Made by a program: the position numbers and the translations under genes
Shown here: in pieces, positions 11,381 through 20,332 of the stretch
How positions within the stretch are numbered: the stretch's first letter is position 1
Layout of the letters: every line of letters starts with the position of its first letter
NCBI GenBank assembly: GCA_031769625.1
Contig: JAUIMM010000015.1
Coordinates: 32,747,501 to 32,811,500 of the forward strand
Length of the DNA stretch: 64,000 bases
Origin: Taudactylus pleione
Lineage: Eukaryota > Chordata > Amphibia > Anura > Myobatrachidae
Reading direction: 5' to 3'
The notes under the pieces: model-generated
Database searches by the model: none
What the model was told of the DNA's origin: nothing
What the model saw: the letters and a program-made list of their open reading frames with translations, nothing else

Positions 11381-12466
11381 TGTCACGATCTGGCTAAGGT
11401 GATTCTATGCCACGGGATTAAAAGACGTGGATCCAGGTTGAGGAGGGAACAGGAGGCCTAAATTAGTGACTTTCTCATCCACCAGTACTGGGTGTTGGCG
11501 AGACCTGACCAAAGGCACGGAGTCTAACTTACTGGGAGGTGTTCACCAGTGACCCCTCCAAGCGGGATTTGGGCTTAAGCTGCGCCCAGCAAGCAGGTCG
11601 CGGCCCTTTGGTCAGGTATCCGGCACAAATGGGAAAATGGAAAAACACTACCACCGGACAAGCACACGAGAAAGATATTGGAAGTTTGTACTGAAGTGGT
11701 GTACTGAGTACACAAATGCTGGCACAGGAGATAGTACTTGGATAACGTACTAAGTACACACTCGATGGCTTCAGACACAGAGTTGGCACTGGAGAACTAT
11801 ATAATTAGATGGTACTTGGATGATGTACTAAGTAAACACACTGTGGCTTCAGAAGCAGTACTGACACAGGAGACTGGTATTATGAGCTGGTACTTGAATG
11901 TTGTACCAAGTACGCACACACTGGCTTCAGACGCAGCACTGACACATGAGACTTATCACGAGATGGTACCAAGTACACACGCTGAGGATTCAGCCGCGGA
12001 GCTAGCACAGGAGATGACTAACAGATTGCATTCAGAAGAAGTTCTGAGTACACACACCGTGGAAAACACTAGAAACAAGTCACTAGAAGGAACGGAGCTT
12101 GAAACCTGAAATGCTGCAACAGCAAGTTAATACTGGAAGTAACAACGTTGAACAGGCAACTTCCTGTTGTCCAGAGCCCGGTATATATACCCTAAGGTAG
12201 CAGTCTATTGGAGGACACTGTCAGCTGACAGCAACCAATGCACCGTTGGGAAAAGGGTTAGTCAGGTGAAATAGACTGTCATGGCTGCGTCCATGATGGT
12301 AACCACAGAAACCACATCACGGAGCAAGCACATGGATGTTTTAGCAGACCCCAGGTATAATCCTCAGCGCATCACTCGCCGCCGCACCTGGCGTCTGATC
12401 GCTCTAGAGATCAGGGAAAGCCGATGCTGAGGTGAGTAACGGCCGATCCTAGGCAGCAACCTGACA
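11381..12466 (+). mobile_element. Probable solo LTR
   Basis: It starts TGTCACGATCTGGC and ends CAACCTGACA, so it has TG...CA ends. The flanks GAGTG (11376-11380) and TAGTG (12467-12471) form a near-perfect 5-bp duplication. A TATA box (GGTATATATACCC, about 12180-12191) lies in the right part, as expected for a U3-R-U5 LTR on the plus strand. No internal retrotransposon genes adjoin it. A related LTR start (TGTCACGGTCTGGCTG) occurs near 51419. The clade is unknown. Confidence 0.6.
11690..12075 (+). repeat. Degenerate 72-78-bp minisatellite inside the LTR
   Basis: About five units carry GTACTAAGTACACAC followed by GGCTTCAGA and CACAGGAGA. The period is mostly a multiple of three, so one plus-strand frame (11738-12109) stays open and reads repeated THTVASDA-like blocks. 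I do not call it a gene. Confidence 0.65.
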
Positions 12467-12917
12467 TAGTGTGTGTAAGTGTGTGTATATCTTATATATA
12501 AAATTAATTGGTCTGTTTGTTTGTCTGCCCAGTTATGCATTCGGACAACCCTGCACCGATTTGGATGAAATCAACGTGAGGTGATCCAGTTGGATCCTGG
12601 CCAGGTTTTAGGGTTCCGGTCGGACTGAACGTTGGTGTATGCTGGGCAAAACTTTAACCGGGGAGCCTGTTCTGAGCCTTCCACTGGATGGATTTGGACA
12701 AAAACTTCACAGAGGGGTGGCAAATGGTCTGGGATGCCTAATGGAGTGGTTGGGGTCCTGGTAGTACCTCATGGTGGAGTGCCCCAGGCAGAACTTTGAC
12801 CCAGGGAGCCTGTTCTACCCCTTCCACTGGGTGGATTTGGATGACATCACACAATAAAACTTAACAATTTGAAGACTTAAACCCAGGCAACGCCAGGTAC
12901 TTCAGCTTATATATAGA
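12467..12917. other. Unidentified repeat-like sequence
   Basis: It contains two related blocks (GGGAGCCTGTTCT with CCTTCCACTGG at about 12660-12690 and 12808-12832), indicating an old internal duplication. It ends at the left pseudo-LTR of the Penelope-like element. No coding evidence. Confidence 0.4.
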
Positions 12918-13045
12918 CCCGGCACTCCCACCATCAAATAGAAAATGCTCCGGTGCCCTCCAGGGCAAACAGCCCAAAATATACAAAAGTCCACAAACGG
13001 AGGCACTCACGAGACTGAAGTTTGCAAGGTTTTAAAAGTCCTTTA

Positions 13046-13082
13046 ATCCTACGTTTCGGGATTATTACCCATCGTCAGGGAC
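13046..13082 (-). ncRNA. Hammerhead-type ribozyme motif, 3' pseudo-LTR
   Basis: Minus strand in order: GUCC (stem I), CUGACGA core, U, GGG-UAAUAAU-CCC (stem II), GAAA core, CGU forming a 2-bp stem III with zero loop, A as cleavage-site base 17, then GGAU pairing with GUCC. The CUGANGA and GAAA cores are both kept. Such a minimal stem III would favour dimeric cleavage. One extra base lies between CUGACGA and stem II compared with the textbook core, so activity is uncertain. Confidence 0.72.
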
Positions 13083-13242
13083 ATACAGCATACAATAAAA
13101 CCACAACCCCCACATCTATATACCCACAATGCATCTCCAATCAGCCATAAAATGTAACACACCTGTGAAACAATATGACCCACCTGTAGAGAAGCAGGCC
13201 AGAGAGGTCCCAGAACGACACAAATAGCGCCGCGGCGCTGAG

Positions 13243-13250
13243 TGACGTCA
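13243..13250. promoter_or_regulatory. CRE palindrome TGACGTCA in PLE pseudo-LTR
   Basis: A perfect 8-bp CREB/CREM/ATF site, kept in the other pseudo-LTR at 17956-17963. It lies upstream of the hammerhead on the element's strand. The role is inferred. Confidence 0.55.
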
Positions 13251-13265
13251 AGGACCCGCGACTCC

Positions 13266-13275
13266 CCCACGTGGG
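13266..13275. promoter_or_regulatory. E-box palindrome CCCACGTGGG in PLE pseudo-LTR
   Basis: A USF/MYC-type CACGTG core between the CRE and X-box sites, with its counterpart at about 17979-17988. Binding is inferred from the motif only. Confidence 0.45.
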
Positions 13276-13287
13276 TGTCGATCAGAC

Positions 13288-13300
13288 GTTGCTTAGCAAC
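13288..13300. promoter_or_regulatory. X-box (RFX) palindrome GTTGCTTAGCAAC in PLE pseudo-LTR
   Basis: A near-ideal RFX half-site pair, identical at 18001-18013. It is about 38 bp from the CRE. Binding is inferred. Confidence 0.55.
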
Positions 13301-13342
13301 CGACCAAACATCTACGCATACGGGGATGAAAACCCAAAAAAA

Positions 13343-13843
13343 CTATTACTTACATAGCATCATCTGAAAGAATCTGCATACACCAACACATATTAAAAAT
13401 ACACTATGTTAAAAAAAAATTTAACTGTATCCAAAACAATATAAGTTTCAACGGAAGTGAATCCTACCAAATATGCATCATATCACCCTAATGTAATATA
13501 ATCCTCAAATGTCAGATTGTTTAAACAGGACAGCGCCCAATGGACATAATCCTGGCATATGTAAACAGTTAAATAATTGACATAATTAACAACACATTGA
13601 TAATCAATCATATACAAAAAATATCAAAGATATTTCAACCTCCATTAAATGTTCCCCCTTACAAAAAAGGGAAACATCCATTCCAGATAGAGCACAATCT
13701 CAGCAATACCACAATTTATTTAACACAGAGAGACCATCCAAAAAACTATCTGATGTTATATAGAATTCTAAAGGTTATAAAAAACATCTCAATCCCAAAG
13801 TTTCGTTGAGACCCCTGGGTGCAAGCATCCCCAACATGAAAAT
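13343..13843 (-). other. PLE 3' untranslated region
   Basis: AT-rich sequence between the end of the endonuclease frame and the 3' pseudo-LTR. No further coding motif is seen. Confidence 0.6.
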
Positions 13844-16000
13844 CTACTTGGTCTCTCTCTGTAAAAGTTTTTTACCTCTCTCTCTCCCACACCTTGAAAC
13901 AGGTTCATGATCAATTATGATGGCCCTCAAACATGCCACCCCATGTTTAGCCTGCAAGAAATGCCTAGCTACAGGCTGGTCACTAGAACCTGAGTCTAGA
14001 GCCTGTCTAATGGCACTTCTATGCAGTGCCATCCTTTCCTTAAACTTCCTTTCCGTCTTGCCCACGTAGTTTAACCCACATGGGCAAGACAGAAGGTATA
14101 TGACAAAAGTAGTGGTACAGGTCAATGCAAAACATAATTTAAACTTTTTCCCTGTGTGAGGATGGGAGAACGTATCTCCAACAGACAGAGATCTACAGGT
14201 TACACAGCCTAAACATCGAAAGCAACCCAACCTATGACTTAAAAAATGGGTGGGATCTGTCTTATTCATGTCAGTAATATCTATTTTAACCACCCGGTCT
14301 TTTAGGTTTCTCCCTCTGGTCTGGCACGGCATGAGTCTAGAGCCATACAATGCTGGTAATTCTTTGTCAGAGCTAATGACCGGCCACCATCTCTTGGCCC
14401 TATCATTAATCCTCTGACTGCTGGTGGTGTACCTATTGACCCAAGGCACAATTTTGCGCTGATCTGTAACCACTTCTGACTTAGGTAACATAGTATCCTC
14501 ACGAGGAATGTTTAGGACCTTTCTTTTAATTTGTTCTAGGTCCTTCCTTTTATATCCCAGAGACACAAATTTTTCCAGCATATCTTGCATAATTGCTTCC
14601 ACTTGCGTGGCATCTGAGACTATCCTCCGCACTCTCAAAAATTGAGAGTACGGCAGTCCCCTTCTTAGTGCTTTGGGATGGAAACTATCATATTGAAGCA
14701 AGGTGTTACGATCTCTACTTTTGGAGAACAAGGTAGTGTTAATTTCTCCATTCTGTAAAAATATATCAACATCCAAATACTGAATATTATTGTTACTAAT
14801 ATTGTATGTTAATTTCACTACACTTGTAGAATCATTATGTTGATCCAACAAATCGCTCAAATCCACTTCAGAGCCTCGCCAAAGGATAAGTAAATCATCT
14901 ATATACCTAAAGTACAAGATAATATCTTTCAAAGGTAGACCGTTGTCAAACAAAAACTGCTGTTCTACACTGTGTACAAAGGCATTGGCGTACGATGGGG
15001 CCACATTTGACCCCATCGCACAGCCCGCCCCCTGCACATAGTACTTCCCATCAAAGAAAAAATAATTTCTCTCTAATGTTAAGACGTAGGAGTTTCAATT
15101 CAATAGGGGGACCCACATAATGAACATTACCTGTGATCAATAACCTGACTGCCTCTACACCTGCATCATGTGGAATGCAGGTGTAGAGGCTAGTCACATC
15201 TGCACTACACAACAGTGTTTCCAATGGTAACAGCCCCATATCCCTTAATGACACCAAGAGTGTTGTAGTGTCTTTTAGGTAAGAAGGTATCTTCTGAACA
15301 CATGGATTTAATATGGTGTCCAAATATACTGAAATTGGCTGATAGAGGGAGCCTCGAGCAGATATGATCGGCCTACCTGGGGGATCCCTCAGACGTTTAT
15401 GAATTTTGGGCAAAGTGTAATACATTGGCACCTTCGGATAACACACAGTCAAAGCAGAACACAGTTCCTTTGTGATACATCCAAGATGTACTGCCTCCAG
15501 GAGAATCTGATCCAATTCCCGTTTGTATTCAATAGTCGGATCTTTATTCAATAAAGTATAAGTCGTAGTATCCTGTAATTGGCGTACACATTCATTCCTG
15601 TAATCTGATAGGCTTTGTACCACCACTGCCCTGCCCTTATCAGCAGAGCAAATGATGATGTCATTTCTTTGTGTAAGATTCTGTAGTGCCAATGCCTCCC
15701 CCTTAGTTAAATTATTTCTAATATATTCATTAGGGTCCTCATGAATTCCCTCCTCCTCCAAGAGACATGTATAGGTTTTAATAGCTGCATTGTGAGTGGT
15801 AGGGTCAAAATTAGAGTGTGATTGTAGTTTTTTCAATTGTGAAGGTATTGCTGATATACACTCATTGTTGTTCTGAGACTTTCCAAAATGTTCTTTTAAA
15901 CGTAAATTCCGATTGTATCTAATTTCCATTGAAACGGATCTATCCGCTCAGTTGGGACAAATGAAAGCCCCTTTGACAATACTCGTTTTTCCATATCTGA
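13844..16000 (-). pseudogene. PLE reverse transcriptase with GIY-YIG endonuclease (two frameshifts)
   Basis: Upstream of 15929 another frame reads LSKGLSFVPTERIDPFQWKL, the conserved N-terminal block of PLE RTs, so a frameshift lies near 15905-15930. RT motifs follow in the 15929-15051 frame: ICSADKGRAVVVQ, YTLPKIHK, GRPIISARGS and CSADVTSLYTCIP (motif A Asp). A second frameshift near 15055-15065 leads to the 15037-13844 frame with QGAGCAMGSNVAPSYANAF and the catalytic RYIDDLLILW. The C-terminus has a Cys-rich stretch (CFRCLGCVTC...H) and the endonuclease VIYLLSCPCGLNYVGKTERK with R at KERMALHRSAIR. RT would prime at an endonuclease nick. All catalytic motifs look intact; only the frame is broken. 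Confidence 0.92.
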
Positions 16001-16035
16001 AAGGGGGCATGTGGAGATATTAATCACTGAGCAAG

Positions 16036-16842
16036 CTACTTGCGCGGCGGTCTTCTGCCGTTGATGTTGCCTTTGCCTCGCCCTCCTCGTTGGCCGATGA
16101 TGGGACTGTAAACAGTGGAGCGAGTTTTTAATCCTAAAGGGAGCGCGTTATCCAAGGAAGTTGAGGGCAGTGATTCAATCTCGCTAGCTGAAGTGCTTGT
16201 GCCATCCGTTGTTTTAAATTGTTGTCTATTGCGTCTGAACCGCTGTGTGGTAGAGCGTTCATTGTATGTTTGGGCACTGCTAAGCCAGGGATAAACCCTT
16301 CTTTGTTCATAATCGAGTTGAACCTTCTGCAGCTTGTTTCTCTTGAACAATATCAATTCACGTCTATACTGCTCCATTTGTGTATTTAGTTTATCACACC
16401 AATTGCTCTTGGGATCTTGTAACAATGTAGGTTTATGCACTTGCTCAAAGGCTGCCAGTTTCTCTTTAACCATATTCAACTCCTTTGTGGATTCCTCTAT
16501 TACCAATAGAAGGAGATCCATCGAGCATTTGTTCAAAATGCCAATCCATTTCTGGCAAAATGCTACATTGTAACGTCCTGTAATGGGCATGTTCTTGATT
16601 CTAAACCCCCGTGGCAACTGTTTACTCTTATAGTAATCTGATAAACTAATTCCGTGGTATAAGAAATCACACTCCCTTTGCCGCATTCTTAACCAATGAC
16701 TATAAAGTGATTCCATTGAGTGCGCAGGTGCATCATCATCCAACCCCCTTGTGTAAAGGATACCCTCAGCTTCCACATCGGAATAACTATGTTGCAATTT
16801 AGGATTGATTTGTGCAAAATCTGTAGCACCTTCCGCATCCAT
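16036..16842 (-). CDS. PLE ORF1-like protein (268 residues)
   Basis: An uninterrupted frame from ATG at 16842. The middle shows YHGISLSDYYKSKQLPRGFR and a Leu/Glu-rich helix (residues about 100-140) likely to form a coiled coil. The C-terminus is basic with RGGRGKG and GRRPPRK, suggesting RNA binding. Comparable ORF1-like products occur upstream of the RT in some vertebrate PLEs. A nucleic-acid-binding chaperone role is an inference. It ends about 35 bp before the conserved start of the RT region. Confidence 0.7.
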   Translation of the reverse strand: MDAEGATDFAQINPKLQHSYSDVEAEGILYTRGLDDDAPAHSMESLYSHWLRMRQRECDFLYHGISLSDYYKSKQLPRGFRIKNMPITGRYNVAFCQKWIGILNKCSMDLLLLVIEESTKELNMVKEKLAAFEQVHKPTLLQDPKSNWCDKLNTQMEQYRRELILFKRNKLQKVQLDYEQRRVYPWLSSAQTYNERSTTQRFRRNRQQFKTTDGTSTSASEIESLPSTSLDNALPLGLKTRSTVYSPIIGQRGGRGKGNINGRRPPRK

Positions 16843-16954
16843 AAGTCAACCAAAACAGATAAAAAGTCACTAATCCAAGAATAAGCAATGGATGCTAATT
16901 ATTTCACATGTGGCAACAGTTAATATATAGTAAAATAAAAGATCACACTAAATC

Positions 16955-17480
16955 CTAGAGCCTGATTCAGACCCACTCGCGAGCGGCTGTCCGCTCGCAA
17001 GTGGGTCGATGTTCTGCACTGAGCATGCGCACGACGGAGGGAGCTCCGTCGTGAGCATGCGCCAGACGCGACGAGCGAAGGACTTTCCTTCGCTCGTTGT
17101 GTCTGATCAAAGGGGGCGTGCTGTCGATGTTGATTGACAGCACGCCCCCTTTGGTGGGCGTGCCTCCCTGACGGGGGCGTTCCTAAGGGAACGCCTACCG
17201 TCAGAAGCCGGCCCACTGACATCACTAGTGATGTCAGTGGGAGTGATTTTGGCTCTGATAGAGCCAAAATCACTCCGGGCCTTGCGGTTGAAAACCTCAA
17301 CCGCAGGCTTCGGCTCGCAGTTTCGATGGTCGCGATGGTCAAGACCATCGCGGCCATCAAACTGCACGCTCGTATAGGCTGTGGGTGGTGACCCACAGCT
17401 ATACGAGCGTCCAGGAGGACGCTCCATAGTTATGGAGGACGGCCCTCATTCAGAGCGTGCGGCTCTGAATGAGGGCCCTA
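16955..17480. mobile_element. Polyhairpin (foldback) element inserted in the PLE
   Basis: A 0.5-kb block built almost wholly of adjacent hairpins: 16970-17007, 17022-17062, 17065-17103, 17108-17153 (18-bp perfect arms), 17154-17216 (nested), 17212-17241 (perfect 30-bp palindrome), 17241-17275, 17279-17308, 17318-17364, 17366-17410, 17405-17437 (two small) and 17441-17477 (16-bp perfect arms). Weak terminal inverted repeats GAGCCTGATTCAG / CTGAATGAGGGCC and CTA on both sides suggest a transposed unit with a 3-bp duplication. It has no coding potential; open frames here only reflect GC-rich stems. Superfamily unknown. Confidence 0.8.
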
Positions 17481-17625
17481 GTGCTGATCACAATGCAAGT
17501 CCCATCAGTTGGTACATAGATCTGTCTGTAATGGCCAATCAGATAAATGATTTCAAATAGGGGTGCCTTGGCAGAAGTACTCACACTTAGACAGCGCCGC
17601 ACTCCATAGTATAGATCCAAATAAA

Positions 17626-18058
17626 CCCGGCACTCCCACCATCAAATAGATAATGCTCCTGTGCCCTCCAGGGCAAACAGCCCAAAATATACAAAAGTCC
17701 ACAAACGGAGGAACTCACGAGACTGAAGTTTCCAAGGTTTTAAAAAGTCCTTTAATCCTACGTTTCGGGATTATTACCCGTCGTCAGGGAAATACAGCAT
17801 ACAATAAAACCACAACCCCGACAACTATATACCCACAATGCATTTCCAATCAGCCATAAAATGTAACACACCTGTGAAATGATATGACACACCTGTAGAG
17901 AAGCTGGCCAGAGAGGTCCCAGAACGGCAGAAACAAACAGCGCCACGACGCTGAGTGACGTCAAGGACCCGCGACTCCCCCACGTGGGTGTCGATCAGAC
18001 GTTGCTTAGCAACCGACCAAACATCCACGCATACGGGGATCAAAACCCCAAAAAATCT
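17626..18058 (-). repeat. PLE pseudo-LTR, 5' copy
   Basis: A direct repeat of 12918-13342. It lies upstream of ORF1 on the element's strand and so would hold the promoter. CRE (17956-17963), CACGTG (17981-17986) and X-box (18001-18013) are kept. Confidence 0.92.
17755..17791 (-). ncRNA. Hammerhead-type ribozyme motif, 5' pseudo-LTR
   Basis: The same layout as the 3' copy: CUGACGA, an extra C, GGG-UAAUAAU-CCC, GAAAC, GU, A, then GGAUU. Stem I is weaker here because the upstream strand reads UUUCC. Cleavage would release the RNA 5' end inside the pseudo-LTR. Confidence 0.7.
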
Positions 18059-18313
18059 ATAAGTATATTAAGCAGAGGTACCTTGTTGTATAAAACGCTG
18101 CCCCAGGAAGAAGGTGCCTGTGTGCACCGAAACGGCTGTCGGGCATTGGGCTGCTCACCCCGACCTTTGTTCCTGACATGTGATGAGTATTACGTGCCTA
18201 CATGATAAAATTTTTTGCACCTTGTTGAACTGATTGTGGGACATATGCCTTGTACAAGATAAATTGTTTTTTGCATTTCAACTGGTGTGCTCATCGTCTG
18301 CTTTGGGCTATTG

Positions 18314-18316
<3 letters not shown>
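18059..18316 (+). repeat. PLE-like terminal relic with decayed hammerhead, unit 1
   Basis: The plus strand at about 18100-18145 reads AAGGTGCCTGTGTGCACCGAAACGGCTGTCGGGC, which has stem II, GAAAC and stem III plus a GUC site, but the CUGANGA core is degraded (CAGGAAGA). Its end (TGAACTGATTGTGGGACATA...GGGCTATTGCTATA) is repeated directly at 18973-19078 and followed by a TA tract. Confidence 0.5.

Positions 18317-18319
<3 letters not shown>

Positions 18320-18350
<31 letters not shown>
18320..18350. repeat. (TA)n microsatellite
   Basis: A pure AT dinucleotide run after the first relic unit. A second run at about 19075-19105 follows the second unit in the same way. Confidence 0.9.
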
Positions 18351-18352
<2 letters not shown>

Positions 18353-18601
18353 AAAATACAAGGATTGCACACTAGTCTATAGATATATCAAAAAAGAGGT
18401 GCTTGGTAATGATATGTAATATTGTAGTATATCCAAAAAGGAAAAACCAGCACACAATACATAATATGAAAATAGAAAAGTTGTATTAGACATATACAAT
18501 GGCTTCAATTAGTACCATGGGTCACATATTAGAAAATGCATCAAGTGCATAAAAGGTAATACATTACAAAAACTGGTAAGAAGCCATGGTGGTATGGAGA
18601 T

Positions 18602-18646
18602 GGCCCGACGGCCGTTTCGGTGCACACAGAACCTTCGTCACGGGGC
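18602..18646 (-). ncRNA. Hammerhead-like relic
   Basis: Minus strand: GUGACGA (first core base changed from C), A, GGU...ACC stem II, GAAAC, GGCC, GUC, GGGC pairing with an upstream GCCC. Apart from C to G in the core and the extra A before stem II, the fold is complete. Loss of that core C should abolish activity. Confidence 0.5.
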
Positions 18647-18972
18647 ACAGAGTCACAGGGCACCCGACCAAACTGCAAGTATCCACCCAGAAACCACCAG
18701 AATAAATAGGGCTTAAGGCCCACCTAATAGGGGTAATCAGTTGGAAAACGAGACTCACCTGTCTTTGGACATCCACACCGTCTCGTGTGAACAGCATTGC
18801 ACCTTCCTGATAATCCGGAAGTGACGCGTGCGTGTCACATATAGCACTGTATAACTCATGCGTTCCAGCAGCCGGAAGTATATCGGCTGCTGAGTAACTA
18901 CTAAACAGGTATGTATAGCCTACATGATAATATGAGGAATCCTCTTTGAAATATTGCACTTTATGTGGCATT

Positions 18973-19074
18973 TTTTGCACTTTGTTGAACTGATTGTGGG
19001 ACATATGCCTTGTACAAGATAAATTGTTATTTACATTTCAACTGGTGTGCTGATCGTCTGCTTTGGGCTATTGC

Positions 19075-19078
<4 letters not shown>
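18973..19078 (+). repeat. PLE-like terminal relic, unit 2 (direct repeat of 18222-18316)
   Basis: It shares TTGTTGAACTGATTGTGGGA, CCTTGTACAAGATAAATTGT and GGTGTGCT-ATCGTCTGCTTT with the first copy, again followed by TA repeats. Confidence 0.75.
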
Positions 19079-19105
<27 letters not shown>

Positions 19106-19293
19106 CCGCATAGTTGCGGCACTCCTGGATAATAAAGACGCAGTCACAATGCCATCACAGATGGCAACGTTTCAGTGTCCCTTTATGTGTGCCACTTTTG
19201 TCAGGTCCACAAATGAAGGGGCAATGAAACGTTGCCAACTGTGATGCCATTGTGACTGTGTCTTTAGTATCCAGGAGTGCCGCAACTGTGCGG
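19106..19293. repeat. Foldback palindrome with hammerhead-like relic
   Basis: Inverted arms from GTTGCGGCACTCCTGGATA to the complementary TATCCAGGAGTGCCGCAAC enclose GCAACGTTTCAGTG. The minus strand at 19163-19207 reads CUGACAA-A-AGUG...CACU-GAAACGUU, a hammerhead layout with core G8 changed to A, so it should be inactive. GGCACTCC ends resemble the PLE pseudo-LTR start. Confidence 0.6.
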
Positions 19294-19375
19294 GGATTTG
19301 TTATCTACTTTGTGCAGGCACCCAGTGAAGCATTCTTAATACAGAGAGAGCCGGACCTCTATATACACACATATA

Positions 19376-19573
19376 CAGTCAGGTCCATAAATATTGGGAC
19401 ATTGACAGAATTTTCATATTTTGGCCTCTATTCACCACCACAATGGCTTTGAAATGAAACAAACAAGATGTGATTTAACTGCAGACTTTCAGATTTAATT
19501 TGAGGGTAACTACATCCAAATCAGGTGAACGGTGTAGAAATTACAACGGTTTCTATATGTGCCTCCCACTTTT
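19376..19573 (+). mobile_element. Solitary Tc1-like terminal inverted repeat
   Basis: It begins CAGTCAGGTCCATAAATATT just after a TA and matches the terminal repeat of the Tc1 element at 49551-51191 through TTTTTAAGGGGCCA. There it stops and DIRS copy B starts without a gap. No transposase or second end follows. Confidence 0.9.
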
Positions 19574-20327
19574 TAAGGGGCCAGGGTGGACTTCTGCCAG
19601 TTTATCAACCAGCCGTGCCGTTGCAGTACCGCAATGGTCAAGTCCAAGTGGCGTAGAAGGAGCTCTGGAGATCCTGCCACCAACAGAAGGTCGTCCAAGT
19701 GCGGCAACATGCAGACTCCCTGCAGCCGAAGGGAAGCCGCCATGACCGCCATCACCTTGGTGAATACATGTGGTGCTGTCGCCCCCGGAACTGAAAGTGG
19801 TCGTTGCGGATTGCAAACCTGAGGAACTGTTGATGGCGCAAAATAGGGACATGCAGGGAAGCATCCTGTATGTCCAACGACACCATGTAATCCCCAGATT
19901 CCAGCACCAGAATGAGGGACCGTAGGGTCTCCATCCAAAACCTCGGCACCCGCAAAGACCTGTTGAGTGCTTTGAGGTTGAGGATCGGACGATACGACCC
20001 ATTGGGTTTCTGCACCAAAAACAGATTGGAAAAGAAACCCTGGCCCCTCTGGGAGAATGGAACAGGCACTATAACTCCAGCCTGGAGCATAGTGTGCAAA
20101 ACCTTCCGCAGTGCCAAGGCTTTGTTCCGGTCTGATGGAAGACCCGTGGTGAAGAATCGAGATGGGGGCCTGTGCCGAAAGGAGAGGGCGTACCCGTGAG
20201 AAACCACCTCGAGAACCCAAGTGTTTGTCGTGGTAACCGACCAACACTGGGCGAACTGCAGCAGGCGGCCTTCCACTTTGGGATCTCCCAAAGGGAGGCC
20301 CGGACCGTCAGGCCGCAGGCTTGTCAT
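19574..20327 (-). pseudogene. DIRS B reverse transcriptase (truncated, one frame change)
   Basis: Motifs: FSNLFLVQKPNGSYRPILNL, VSLDIQDASLHVPI (the usual DAY is DAS), then in a second frame APHVFTKVMAVMAASL, VCMLPHLDDLLLVAG (motif C, both Asp kept) and HGWLINWQKS. The protein ends at the fusion with the Tc1 repeat. The frame changes near 19760-19800. Of the three copies this is the only one with an intact motif C. Confidence 0.87.
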
Positions 20328-20332
20328 CTGGC

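Larger units (their letters stand above)
12918..13342 (-). repeat. PLE pseudo-LTR, 3' copy
   Basis: A direct repeat of 17626-18058 over about 425 bp with few differences: it starts CCCGGCACTCCCACCATCAA and runs through the hammerhead to ATACGGGGAT. It carries TGACGTCA, CCACGTGG and GTTGCTTAGCAAC palindromes. Confidence 0.92.
12918..18058 (-). mobile_element. Penelope-like retroelement with pseudo-LTRs and hammerhead motifs
   Basis: A minus-strand element with direct terminal repeats (12918-13342 and 17626-18058), a coiled/basic ORF1, and an RT plus GIY-YIG endonuclease ORF. RT joined to GIY-YIG, without LTR-type integrase, defines Penelope-like elements; hammerhead motifs in their terminal repeats are known. 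The coding part has at least two frameshifts. A separate polyhairpin element (about 16955-17480) sits between the 5' pseudo-LTR and ORF1, so that insertion is probably younger. The element is in sense orientation with the inferred host transcript. Confidence 0.93.

Noticed and set aside
17107..17427. GC-rich open frames on both strands
   Set aside because: They lie wholly in the polyhairpin element, where stem symmetry makes both strands open.
19160..19245. A functional hammerhead at the 19106-19293 palindrome
   Set aside because: The core G8 is A in the best candidate strand and the other strand lacks the CUGANGA core, so only a relic is claimed.
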